Below, in pieces: positions 50,877-62,187 of a stretch of 64,000 nt of DNA. The notes below the pieces were generated by a model. It was not told the origin of the DNA. It searched no databases and saw only the letters and a program-made list of their open reading frames with translations. The DNA is from Strix aluco (taxonomy: Eukaryota; Chordata; Aves; Strigiformes; Strigidae). Every line of letters begins with the position of its first letter. The first letter of the stretch is position 1. The translations under genes and the position numbers were made by a program. The DNA lies in assembly GCF_031877795.1 (NCBI RefSeq), contig NC_133934.1, positions 26,973,716 through 27,037,715 on the forward strand, read 5' to 3'.

Positions 50877-51789
50877 CTGTAAGAAGAAATCAGTCAGAGG
50901 ATGGGGTTTTGTTATTATTACAAGCTTTCGAACGCAGAATGTTCCAATAAAGTAATTTCAATTCAGGCATCGAGGTTCTCTCCTCTCTGGATTTCACAGT
51001 CTTGAGCACTAAAAATACAAATGTATTCAGAAAGTCTGCGCTTTTGCCAAGTTCACAAGGGCGATGCAACAGAATTAACCAACAGACGCAACAGAAAAAA
51101 ACAACAAAGGTCCATATCCTACATATTGAAAAGCAGACTCTCTCCCTCTCTCCTAGCTCCTTCTTACCTGCACAAGGGCTGAAGAGTTTCTTGACATCTT
51201 ACCCTTTTCCCTGCATTGCTTCTGGAGTCCCTAGCACTTTCAAGCCATCAGAAAACAAGTGCTATACAGTATTTGCAATAAAGCAGCCCTAAGAACTGGC
51301 AGGTTTAGTGTAGCATATGTACAGCTCTTACACTTCTCCACAGCACAGCACCTCCAGCATGCGCATATGCACACCACAACCGTTTCCAGCTGGGTTCTCC
51401 TATGCTGTGAGTGCCTTCTGCTGCTTTCAGCACTCTGTACTCAACTTTTCCACACTATTTCAGCAGCTGAAGAAATTAACTGCTGTAGAAAGCAGAAGGG
51501 AGGACTGTAGCAACCTGGTGATGCTGGACATACCCACAGATTCCCATAGCACTTAAAGAACCAGTTTCTCTAGATGTTATGCTCTCCACACATGAGCCTC
51601 CATTTTCCTTGCTGAAATGCCCCCCTCCTCCAGGTTTAGTCATGAACACTTGAGTTCTGTATTGACATCAGCTATCTCAACATACAAAGGAGAGAGTTTC
51701 ATGTTACAGGAGCTCCCACAGTTGATAGCCTGGTCACCCTGCACTGCTGGAACCACTGTAGAACCACTTGCATGGTTTCCTTTACTCAC

Positions 51790-51966
51790 CAGGATGAAGA
51801 TCCCACAGATCTTGATTGCCAGCAAGGTTTGAGAGTCTTTACTCTTGATGGGCTCATGATTTCCCAGTTTCACTGAGGCATGTAAGATGCTGACCAGTCT
51901 CACAATGTGCTCCAGAGACTGGTCATCCCTTCCTGCACATTTGCTACATTCTGGTTGCAAAGTGAT
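51790..51966 (-). other. Candidate coding exon, minus strand (59 codons, phase 0/0)
   Basis: On the minus strand a strong acceptor (CCTTCTCTTTATAG) and a strong donor (CATCCTG then GTGAGTAAA) bound exactly 177 nt, open in phase 0. It starts ITLQPECSKCAGRDDQ, continues SLEHIVRLVSILHASVKLG and ends LLAIKICGIFIL. No domain is recognised. This is the best-supported member of a minus-strand cluster at 49.2-53.8 kb. No gene between UCHL1 and LIMCH1 is known to me in amniotes, so it is a lineage-specific gene, a fossil or chance. Confidence 0.3.
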
Positions 51967-53651
51967 CTATAAAGAGAAGGATTTGCAATGAAGCTTGATT
52001 AAAAAGTCTGAAAGTAGCGCACAGACACAAATTCAGCACTGGAAACTTATTAAAATACTCGTTTTCAGAGAAACATCATTCTGCAAACTGTAAAGTTAAC
52101 TGGAGCCTGCTTGTCCCTTAGAAAAGCTTCATGCTGAACTGAAGTTTACCAAATGATGAATTACTCTAGTCTTCCCTGTACTGTCTGGCCTGAACTTAGA
52201 GTTATGACTTCTAAAAGACTTTCTTAATGCTAGCTCTCCAATCTCTTAGAGACACATCATCATTTTCATCTTTTGCTGATCTGGTATCATGCTAAGCAAA
52301 CATGGTGCCACTGGTGTCTTAGGACTGGAATTTTTTAAGGCATGGATGGGACGTAGCTGCATGATCCCATTAATTTTGATGAGATTTGAGCATCTAACTC
52401 CTTTAACATCTTATGAAAATCCCTATCCATTTCCTGGGCATGGGTCATCAATACAGTGAGGACACATTCAATTAATATTATATTTCAAGAAGAATAAACA
52501 CTCAGTAAATATGGCCCTTTTGAAAAGCAATGATTGATGAAAAAACGTAGACATAGTCCATAATGCTGGCTTGGATCAGCTACAGGTATGAAAGTTCTGA
52601 AACCTGAGGATTGCCCGTCCTTTCTTCTGGCTAGATCCGTTCTTTTGACAGATAGTACCACCAGCAACCAAAAAGTGCCAGAGAATAAGAGTCAACAGGT
52701 ATTGGCAATCATTTCAGTAACATGGATTATCAACTCCCAGAAAGTATTTTCCGTTCTCTTGAGCGATCACTTGGGGTTTTCTTGACCTTTGGGCTTCTTT
52801 TGGAGGCCCACAGAGGAACACTGGGGCCTCTAAACTGGGAAAAACTCTGGACATTTTTGCTAGCCAGACAGAAAGACGTAATTAAAAAAGTAATAATAAG
52901 AGAAAGCTATGAAAATAACTTTAAAGGGACTTTTTTCTCCCCTATTTTGTTATTTTAAGGGCCATGCTCATGAACTTTTTTGACTGTACACTCAATAGCA
53001 GTGATTTCTCGGCAATTGCATTAGCTCCACTTTTGTATGGGTGGGCAGTTCTCATATAAATCATTTAGCAGTTCAGACAGTGGTTCATGAAAGTGTAATA
53101 TCCTTCTCTTCCCTGACAGTTTCTCAACATGGACTACAGTCCAACAGACAGACCTATGTCACCACATCCAGTCCTAAAGCAGGCTGGAAGAAAGCCAACT
53201 CTGCTCTAAAATGTGCTCCATGGTACTTGGGTTTGAGCGAATAAGCCCAGCTTGTTAAGACAGGGTCAGTGGTACAGTAATGGCATTACTGGTTTGAAGC
53301 TGGCTGACATCTGACCAGCTGGGAGTAGAATCAACTTATGTGTGAGTTCAAAAGAGCAGAGTGAAAAGTTTACATGAACCCTTCCAGTCCTGAGAGGTGT
53401 GAAAGGCCCTGCTGGACCCACAATCTTGCAGGATAGGGCCTTCTACTTCACAAAAGTTCCCAGGGATTTCAGTGAAGTCAGGTTTGATGCCCAAGAGGTC
53501 CAGAAGACAACAGAAGAAGTAATTCTCTAGGAGCACTGAAAGGTTATAGGAAGGTCCAACAAATACTCATATTATTGCTTGTTTCTTTAATACCTAAATG
53601 TCACACATACATTAAGAAGTATTCTATATCTGCGGTCACACTTAGACTTAC

Positions 53652-53837
53652 ATATTCTCCCATCAGTAGCTCCAGTGAATGAGTTTTCAGCTGGTGTGTG
53701 TGTACAAGTGGTGAAATAATATTGCTAAGATATGTCAACCTTGGTTGGTTCTTGCAGTTTAGGGAATTATAAGAAAGGTTAGTATCTGGGGAGATGTCCA
53801 CAGCTCCTCCTAACTCACAGTAGTAATTTAGGCTGGG
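53652..53837 (-). other. Candidate coding exon, minus strand (62 codons, phase 0/0)
   Basis: On the minus strand an acceptor (GTAGTATTTGCAG) and a strong donor (GAATAT then GTAAGTC) bound exactly 186 nt, open in phase 0. It begins PSLNYYCELGGAVDISPDT and ends HTHQLKTHSLELLMGEY. In this phase it would splice in frame to the 51.79-kb segment. No family is recognised. Confidence 0.28.
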
Positions 53838-54301
53838 CTGCAAATACTACTCCATCCTTTGAAATGCTGGGTGGAACAAAATAAAGAAAACATAATAGCC
53901 TTCATTTTGCATTTGCACCTATGGTTGACTTTGACAGCCTGACTCTTATGAATATGTGACCATCCATGTCTGTGATGGCATGACGGATGCCGTCTGTCCC
54001 AGAAGTGGTACCTATTGCACCAAAGCACCTCCACAGGTTTTGATGAGTGTCTTGTTCTACAAGGATCATCAGGCCACAGGAGATCACTGAGCAAGAGAGC
54101 CTGCCTTCAGGGAGTAAACTCACCTATATCTTACATTACACTGCTTGCTCTTGCTTCCAGTTGAACACAATCTTCTGCTAAATATTGTCCTTTAGAAATT
54201 CAATACATAGGAGACAAAAAAGCCTAAGATTCCTGTGTCATGGAACTAAATTATAATGTTGCTAAATGAGATATATTGTTGTCCTACTGCATGAAGTCAG
54301 T

Positions 54302-54420
54302 CTTTTTTCTTCTTTTTTCTTCCTTTTTTTTTTGTTTTGTTTTGGTTTTTTTGGGTTTGGTTTTTTTTGGGGGGGGGGGGGGGGGTTCGGGTTTTTTTGT
54401 TTTTTGTGTTTTCTGCCCCT
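54302..54420 (+). repeat. T/G low-complexity tract with 17-base G run
   Basis: Pyrimidine-rich and TTTTG-rich sequence leads into an uninterrupted G run (54,369-54,385) and further T/G sequence. The two overlapping plus-strand frames (69 and 67 codons of F, G and L) are products of this composition, not genes. Confidence 0.9.
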
Positions 54421-54639
54421 GCTTCTCTTTTTCCTTTCCATTTTCCACTTTTGGTTGTCTATTTCCTTATCTTGAGTAAATGAATGTTCCAATTCACTGT
54501 GAACTAGCTAATACCCCAAACAAATTTGGATAAAGCCCAGTGTTAATTCTAGATACAGGTTTTCCCTTTTGATCTGCTCCACAGGGATAGTTACTAAGAA
54601 AAGAAAAGGGAAGACATCGTTCACCAGTTCTTTCTGAAT

Positions 54640-54924
54640 GATACAAGTCACTGTTAAAGTCACTATTAGGACAAGAGGTAATGGCCTCAAGTCGCGCCAG
54701 GGAAGGTTTAGACTGGATATTAGGAAGCATTTCTTTACAGAATGGGTTGTTAGGTGTTGGAATGGGCTGCCCAGAGAAGTGGTGGAGTCCCCATTCCTGG
54801 AGGTATTTAAGAGTAGGGTCGACATAGCACTTAGGGATATGGTGTAGTTTGGATCTGTCAGTGCTAGGTTAACGGTTGGACTAGATGATCTTCAAGGTCC
54901 CTTCCAACCTAGATGATTCTATGT
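54640..54924 (+). mobile_element. CR1 LINE 3' end, well preserved
   Basis: Contiguous CR1 3'-terminal sequence includes GGTTTAGACTGGATATTAGG, TGGAATGGGCTGCCCAGAGA and GTGGTGGAGTCCCCATTCC. It ends with GGTCCCTTCCAACCTAGATG followed by the family's characteristic ATTCTATG at about 54,916-54,923. The frame [19 protein letters not shown] is the C-terminus of the CR1 polyprotein. It is 5'-truncated, as CR1 copies usually are, and less decayed than the other copies in the window. Confidence 0.92.
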
Positions 54925-57900
54925 AAAATTAAAGGCTGAATGTGATGTGGCTTTTCCCAGATTTCTCAAACTTTCACAAGCAGCGACATAGCAAATAGCT
55001 GTTCTAACATCAGTGAGAGGGGTTTTTGCTATTCCTTTTGCATGTTTGATAAAAACAACATGGTTTAGTGAATGACATGGTTATGTCAGCACTGCACAAA
55101 ATTTGTTATACAGCAAGAAAATGAATATCGGAACCCAGGAATTTACTTTGGAAGTTAGAACTTGATCTGCAAATCACCTTTTTTCCATACACAGTTTTTG
55201 ATTTTCACCTCATTTGACACCAGTTTGGCAAAAGTTTCTAACTGCCTTCATTGCATGCTGTCTCGTACATGACAGGCCCTCTCTTCCCCCAAATACCACA
55301 ACTCTGTAGCACTCGTTTGAAGATACAGCTTGGTGCAAAGGTTTGTAGACCACTGAACAACCTGCTCTGGCCTCTTATCTTTGCACGTACTGAGCTTAGA
55401 CAGACTCAGCTGCACTTACTGAGCTTGCAGCTGGCATGGGCTCTCTGGGCATGTTAGCTGACTTAAAAGAGCCCCTTCCTAGGTGGTGGCACTATAGAAG
55501 AGGTGTTGAGGAACATCTCCCTAAGGGTACTAAAACCCCTCTACCATGCTCCTCACTGAGAAAAATTTGAGTAACTCCATGTGCTTGAAAATTTACTCAG
55601 GATGGTGAAATGGGGTAAGATGTATACTGGGTGGGTGGCAGCAGGGGAAGATGCTGCATTTAAATGAGCAAAGTGCAAAATCAGCTGGAAGATTATTGCA
55701 GATACATACTGGAAGTGGAGATTCCTGCTCAGGATCTGACTGTGTTTGGAAGAACACTCTGCTTCCACTCCAGCCTTTAATGAAGTAAATTGTAAGAAAG
55801 TAGCTGATAAGCAGTCAAACTCAGAAGGAAACTGGAAGGGAAATACTGTTTTGCCCTTCTGTGCCACTTCCAGCTCAGCAGAGAAGCAAAGACTGTTTGT
55901 TGTTTTTGCATTAATGAGACTGGGCATCACATCAGCAGGTACACAAACCTACGAGCATCGGCTGCCCACCAATGCACTTTTGTTGTAATGGGCTAAGAAG
56001 ATCCTTGATAACAGCTGGTGAAAGGTCCATTGTCCTGCCACATCTTTTTCCCAACTTGAGCTGTCAAGAGAGCAGAACTATGCAGCTCTGGAGTCAGAGA
56101 GAGGGGTGGGAGAGCCACCTTTCCTTCAGAGTCCTCTTTCAGTTGCTGGTGTATGCGTGTGGTCATTTTCTTTTTATAATACGGTATGTATTTTATGGGA
56201 GGCCCTAGAAAGAACGTGTATGGACCTGAACCTTCCTGCATTTGGTAGCTATGAACACAGAATGAAAGGATGCTCCCTGGCCTGACAAGTTCACTGGTTT
56301 TGTGCTCAGGTTTATTCTTTCCTTTACCTTGGTACCTCTTTATTTCATGTTGTTTCACTACTTCTCCACTTCTTTTTAGTGTAATTGCTCTTCATTCAAC
56401 CCAATTTACATCTTTTTAACCTTGTGTAACTTGGTATCACTTGCTTGTGATATTTTTCCTTTCACTGGCTAGCTTTCTGCTTTTCTTTCCCAGTGGTTTT
56501 CATGGTTTATATTTAATGTGTTGTTCTTCCACCTACTATGTACAAACAAGAGGAAAGAAGAAGTACCTGAGGCCGAATAGACAGAGAATGGGGTTGAAAG
56601 ACAGGAAACTATGGCAGTCTGGGACAAAGTAAAGCAGGCTAGTGGAGAAACAAAAGGATGCTTGTTAAAGAGGAGGCTGGATATAGGAATTTCCTACACC
56701 AGAGGAAAGGCAGGTCTTGGTGAGAACAATATAAAGAAGGAAGGAAGTGGTTGTTTGGGTGAGTGGGAGAATTGACCGTGGCTGCAGATAAAAGGAGAAG
56801 CTGAGCCAGGCTCTGTGAAATCAGCAGAGCTATCAGCCTGGGATCTGGAGGCCTCCAGGAGAGGCAGAACCAAGTGTCAAAGCCAGAAAGGAGGGCCGGG
56901 CAGGGAAAAACACACACCTAAAAGCTTAGCAGCACTCAAAACACACAGAGGTACTGATCAGGGATTTGTTACACAGGGAACAGACAGGATGGTGAAGACC
57001 CCCAAAATTATGCTTCGTAAATTATGTTGAAAATTTACAGGCATTTTATGCACATGATCTTTCATTTTGAATTGCCTGCACTGTAATTCATTAGGCTTAT
57101 AGCTAGTTAAATAGCAACATATGTAGTAGTATATCAGATCCTGGATACACAACAGCTTTTAAAATCTAAAAAGTGAATTAAATGCAAAGACAGGCAAATA
57201 GGAAAATGTAAAATGGTGCTCAGCTACCAGGTGACAACTGGACGTACTAGCTTTCAAAAATCAATATAAAATTCTAACATAGAGAAAAAACGCTTAACAA
57301 AAGAGCTTCACGCTCTCCCAGGACAGGGTAAGAAGGGATAATACTGCTTTTCTCCAAGAAAAGAGTAAATTCAGATGATCCATCCACTCCTGTAATTCCC
57401 AGAATGACACAGAACATCAATGCCAAGCCTGACAATATGTTGCTGAGTGAGCGGTAGCAGAGAGAAAGTGACTGTGATAGAAGACAGCATGTCCGGGATA
57501 AACAAACAGGTGCTGTCAGCCAAATGCTGAACACTGCAAATGCACCACAGCAGATGCCCTGATTAAATAAAATGTGAAGTCACAACATTTGTTTGAGTGA
57601 TTGAAAAAAATCAACATGCTCTCACAATCACAGATTCATTGATTTTTCATGAGAATTAAAAATAACTAAAGCCCTGGTGTGAGTTTTCTTTTAGCTTGTA
57701 AGTTTTCAAAAAATAAATTAAAAAACATCTTGAATGGGAACATTCTTTGAGTCATTTTTCAAAATTAGGGCTTTTCTATCTCTTGCTTCTGAGTGAGTAT
57801 CTTTACCAGCCTGCTCTCAAAGACAGGCTGCATGTCATGGAGAGTTGAGCTGTCTTTGAATCTAGTTTTATCAAGGAAGAAAATGCTAAACTTCTGGTTT

Positions 57901-58112
57901 AGTATCTCTTCCATCACCCTCCTCTACCTTGATAGATGCTGCTGTAAGGACTCTTCTCATCTGCTCACTCAGCTCACCTCTGAGTTCACCCTTTCACACG
58001 TAACAAGCTGTAAAAGTGCACAACTGCCTCTGGTAGTCAGTAATAATCTCCAGATACTCTCCAGCAGGATTAATAACTGTTGAGAAGTATTAATACCAAG
58101 GATGCTTTATGC

Positions 58113-58262
58113 CAGAGCTGTCCAACTCCCGCACCATCACCAGGCAGCCACGTTGCTCTTTGCAATGGTGTGAGTCCTGTGACAGCTCAGAGGCTGCATC
58201 TCTGAGCAGCTCTGAAATAATCTGGAGGTTATACAGAACTGTGCTGGGTGTGCCTACCCCTG
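58113..58262 (+). mobile_element. hAT-type non-autonomous DNA transposon relic
   Basis: The 150-bp element starts CAGAGCTGTCCAACT and ends with GTGTGCCTACCCCTG. The end reads CAGGGGTAGGCACAC on the other strand, so the ends are imperfect inverted repeats of the CAGGGGTGGCCAAC type typical of Charlie-like hAT elements. The 8 bp on each side, CTTTATGC and TTTTATAC, agree at six of eight positions and differ only by transitions, as expected for an aged 8-bp hAT target-site duplication. The 67-codon minus-strand frame across it is not a gene. Confidence 0.65.
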
Positions 58263-59831
58263 TTTTATACTCTAGAGAATGAAAGAATTCCAAGCAGAAT
58301 TTTCACAATAATTACCATATGGCCTCAAGTTCTCTGTGTGACATTCAGTGGTTTGTTAAAGGGACAAAAAGGACAAGCAAACCAATGAAATATATAAAAG
58401 TCCTTGAGCAAACACCAGAGAAGATATTTAGTCAAAGCAGTGGGTTTATGGCTAAACTCAGATCTCTCTGAAATCTGTCCCAGGATTGTGTAACATCCCC
58501 AACTACGGCCATTAAGGTCTGGGGGCAAAATAAGCTCTGCTCAGAGACTGACAGATTGCAGAGGAGATAAGGAGGCAGAAAAGCCCTGGTGCTAGCAGCA
58601 TAACTTCCCTTCTTAACCAGCCCAGGAGCCTTGCTGGTTTAAGGCGCATTTATAAAAGCTCACAAAGAAAAGATTAATAAACCAAGTAAAATAGAATAGA
58701 AACAGAGGGTCCTTGGGTGTTTCATCCATTTGCTCTTTGTGCAATGTTTTTTTGGTAAATTTTTCCAAATGGAGGGTGCCCATGTTACTGGAAGCACATT
58801 GTGTTAGATCTGCTTTGAAGATACAGGTTTATTATCAGGTTAGTACAACCAGAAAAAGGAGCAAGAGCACAAAGATGCCATCTAGGAGTAGTTTTGCTCA
58901 GAACTTGGTCTTGAACAGCAGATCTGTTCCTTCAGGGAAACAATTGTAGCAGCAGAAGCTGTCCGGGACGCAGCTTCCTCGGTGCAAGCCGTTCATTGCT
59001 GCCATGGGATAAGACCAGGTCTGTCACAACACCAGTCAGGCCTTATTAATCCCCTGCCCCTGCTATTCAAGAGGTGTAAAGATTTTAGATGTTATGTTGA
59101 AGAAAAAAAGGAACAGGAGAGTTCCTCTTCCCAATGGAGAAAACTAAATTGGGTAGAAGACTAAAGCGGTTCATACAAGCTAAACCCTCACTCTACCTGA
59201 AACTGTATCTTCCTAAAAGCCTCTATTTTTCCTTTTGTGCATAGCAGCAGAGAGATCCCTGACAACGAGAGAAGATCCTCTTTCTCTGCTTCTACCTTCT
59301 CCTGTAACCACCATTTTACACATTTTTCCACAATTACTTTACTTGCGTGCAGGCACAGTCTGCTTTTGGGAAGGGTGACTGTACCTGGACAATGATATGC
59401 AGCTTGACACTGGTACCTGCACATCCATAGGTTTTCCCCTGTCTAGTAAGTACAGATGCAAGTTTGTTGCAGGCAGTAAGGACTGCTGAGATGCTAGCTT
59501 GAGTTTTACTGGAAAGAAAAAAAAAGAGAAGCTACACTGAAGCATTTGTTTTAAAACAAGAGAGTTTTGCAGAGCTACAAGAAAAATTCTCATATTTTGT
59601 TGCTGTTACAAATTCCATCGCTATGTTTCTGGAAATGTTTCTGGTCAGGAGCAGCAAAGTGACCTCAGGAAAACCTTGCTGGAGTTTCTAAGGTGGTTAT
59701 TTTCATATTTTGACTCCTGTACCAGTTGCCAGGGTGCCTGTAATAGGGAAAAGAAAACCGTTGAAAAACCTATGACTGGTATTCAAGGGGCTTAGAGCAA
59801 GCCCTGCAACTCCCCAGACAGATGGTGGTTT

Positions 59832-59854
59832 AAAAAAAAAAAAAAAAAAAAAAA
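59832..59854 (+). repeat. A-tract (23 bases)
   Basis: Homopolymeric A run followed by AGAAGAAGG. No recognisable retroelement body precedes it. Confidence 0.9.
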
Positions 59855-61735
59855 GAAGAAGGCGAGCTGGGCTGATGCTAGAAGTGTGTTTCCATGGGAA
59901 CAGTGAGGCAGGGATGTTGCCTCGTACTTGACCGAATGGGAAGCAGGTTCAGGATTAGGATTAAGAAAGAAGTGGCCAGATTCCTGCTGCCGTTCAGGGT
60001 GTCTTTTACACTCCTAAATACACGGCAGGTCTTTTTAAAAACTGCACTAGCTCTATATCCACATGTCCATGTGTGGATTTAATCAATTAAAAAAGTTGTG
60101 TATACATGAACATGTGTGAATAGGAGTGTATGTAAAAGTGTGTATAAGACCATATTGTCTTTAGTGATCCATGACTGTATATGACTGTATAGATGGGAAA
60201 TGAATGTCCACCTCTCAGTTTAAGACAAGGTATGTGGTGGTGGTCTCTGTCTCGAACTGATGCTCTTTGGAGTATCATGCTTAGCCCAACCCCTTCCAGC
60301 TCTTCTAGTTCTCTGAGAGGTGATGCTGAGATCACCAGACAGCAAAATCATAATTTGATATTGCATGGTAATAAGAAAAAAAAAAAAAGAGGTAGGGTAA
60401 TTCTTTTAAATTTTTAGTCTGCCACTGCCCCGTGAGAATAAATCTAATTGATGTCTGATACACATTGGTGTTATTTAAATATTACAAGAATCAGAAAATA
60501 GTTGATGTTAGCAAAAGTATTTCAAAATACACTTATTTCTCTTTAAATGTTTGAGATTACCATTCATCTAGTTTTTGTCTGGTTGCATTTCTCAGAGAAA
60601 TCCCTGTAAACCTTATCGCCTGTTTTTAGGCCCTTTGTAACTCCAGCAAATTTGAGATGATAAACAAAGACTGAAACAAAAGGTAGAGAACAATAAAGAC
60701 AAAATCCTAGAATGAAATAGAATTAAATATATGCATTTTTGTGATACATTTGAAGAGTTAGCATTTTTTTTTGACTAATTTATAACAATAAACAAGATTC
60801 AAAATCCCACTTTTTGAATTGAGGTGAATTCAGGCCTAAAATAAGGGAATGTTGAAATGTAGATCCTGCAGTTTGCTTCTTGTCAAAATTTGTTGACAGC
60901 TATCATAAGCTGAAAATGTGGCCAGTTGTGACCCCTCTCAAAAAACCCCTCAGTAGTCAGTAGGGGTTCACATACCTGCATTTCCAGCGTGGATGTCTTT
61001 CTATGCTTGCATAAATATAAACAAGTAACTTTGGCTCACCTTTCCAACACTTAGGAGTGGAGATTTTTAGAACTTAGCTTTAAAAAGGCCTTATGAAAAA
61101 TTTCTCTTCCCTGTTTCTAGAAACTTCTATGCTTAACCTTAGGCTAAAGAGCATCTGTTTGAGCCAGGACTCCTCACGCACTGCAAGTTAGGTGTGCAAG
61201 TGCCTGCAGGACGGAGTTTGTTTCCTTCGAGTATTCACGCACACCTTGAGGTATTTTTTAAGCACACCTTGGCGCCTGCTTCACTTTTGAGAGAAGAAAA
61301 GCGCTGCCAGGCACTGTGCACACTCTGGCAGGGGCACTCTCCCTCGCAGCAGGAGCAGGGACCTGCCCGCCGGGGCACCTGTCGCCGCTCCGCGCCCGGG
61401 GCAGGAGCCCCCCGGGAGGGTCCGGGCAGGGGAGCAAAGCCCCTTCCCGCCGCGAGGGGCTGGAAGCTCTCCGGTGCTTCCTGCAACAACATTAATTAAT
61501 CAGGTGTTTAATGCAACAGCCGCAACCCGCACAGCTCTCCCCGTGTACAGGTGGCTCGGTACCCTCCAGGAGCTGCGGGGGGGGGGGAATCGGCTGCCCC
61601 CAGATCCCAAAGCCGGGGGTGCCTTGCCATCGTATCGTCCCCGAGGGGTGCCCGGCCCCCCCCGCCCGCCGGTCGCAGCGCCGCCCGCGATGCGATGCGA
61701 TGCTTGCGGAGGGAGGCGGCGGCGGCGGCGCGGGC

Positions 61736-61743
61736 ATTTGCAT
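61736..61743 (+). promoter_or_regulatory. Octamer motif ATTTGCAT
   Basis: An exact POU-factor octamer lies within GC-rich promoter sequence about 350 bp upstream of the LIMCH1 start codon. An AT-rich 8-mer stands out in this composition. Binding is inferred only. Confidence 0.35.
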
Positions 61744-62091
61744 GGGCTGAAGGCAAAGCGGCTTCGCCCGTCTGTTTTATTTTTAGCTGGCAGCTCGGGG
61801 CAGCGCAGCTCCGCTCCGCCGGCGGGGCGGGCGGGGCGGCAGGCGAGGGAGGACCGAGCCGGCAGGGCGGGCGGTCGGGGCACCGGCGGAGAGAGGTTAC
61901 CGCAGGCGAGCTGCAGCCAGCCGGGCTGCAGAGCGCCGCCGCCCCCGGCCCCCGCCCCGGCGGTTGCGAGGCAGGGAGAGGCAGGCAGCGGCCTCCGGCG
62001 TCCCCCGGCTGCGGCCGCGGCTCCCCTCGGGCTGGCGGCTCGGTGCCTGGCTGCTCCCCCGCCGCAGCCGCGGCGCGCCGGGGCCCTGCAG

Positions 62092-62187
62092 ATGGCCAGT
62101 CCCGGGCTGGAGCTGGGAGAGGTGCAGCCTCCGCACGACCCCCCCCAGCCTGAGCTGGCCTTCACCGAGGCTCAGAAGTGGATCGAG
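62092..62187 (+). CDS. LIMCH1: LIMCH1 coding exon 1 (partial gene)
   Basis: Thirty-two codons in phase 0, ending at a good donor (ATCGAG then GTAAGA). The sequence MASPGLELGEVQPPHDP...AFTEAQKWIE matches the N-terminus of LIMCH1 (LIM and calponin-homology domains protein 1), which in human also begins MA.P and ends this exon with AFSEAQKWIE. LIMCH1 binds non-muscle myosin II and promotes stress-fibre assembly. The calponin-homology domain begins in the next exon, and the C-terminal LIM domain lies far beyond the window. The start was chosen by homology and by context (CTGCAGATGG). The frame is open upstream, so no stop excludes a longer N-terminus. Confidence 0.9.

Larger units (their letters stand above)
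54925..61300. other. UCHL1-LIMCH1 intergenic DNA, right part
   Basis: AT-rich DNA with short chance frames. It contains a hAT-type MITE relic with target-site duplication at 58.1 kb and a 23-base A-tract at 59.8 kb, and otherwise nothing I can name. It rises in GC content from about 61.3 kb into the LIMCH1 CpG island. Confidence 0.65.

Noticed and set aside
53902-54123. Minus-strand frame with a WD40-like phrase (HAITDMDGHIFIRV)
   Set aside because: The resemblance is confined to one short phrase. No plausible phase-0 donor joins it to the 53.65-kb segment and the competing frame is equally open.
54266-54492. Two plus-strand frames rich in F, G and L and an antisense K/P-rich frame
   Set aside because: They are pure low-complexity translation of the T/G tract.
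55993-56358. 121-codon minus-strand frame (contains GPYTFFLGPPIKYIPYYKKK)
   Set aside because: It looks protein-like, but I found no convincing donor and no recognisable family, and one frame of this length is expected by chance in 64 kb of double-stranded sequence.
57274-57534. 86-codon hydrophobic minus-strand frame resembling a membrane protein
   Set aside because: AT/T-rich antisense composition readily gives hydrophobic residues. The splice sites are weak and there is no family match.
58090-58293. 67-codon minus-strand frame
   Set aside because: It is explained by the hAT MITE with inverted repeats and target-site duplication.
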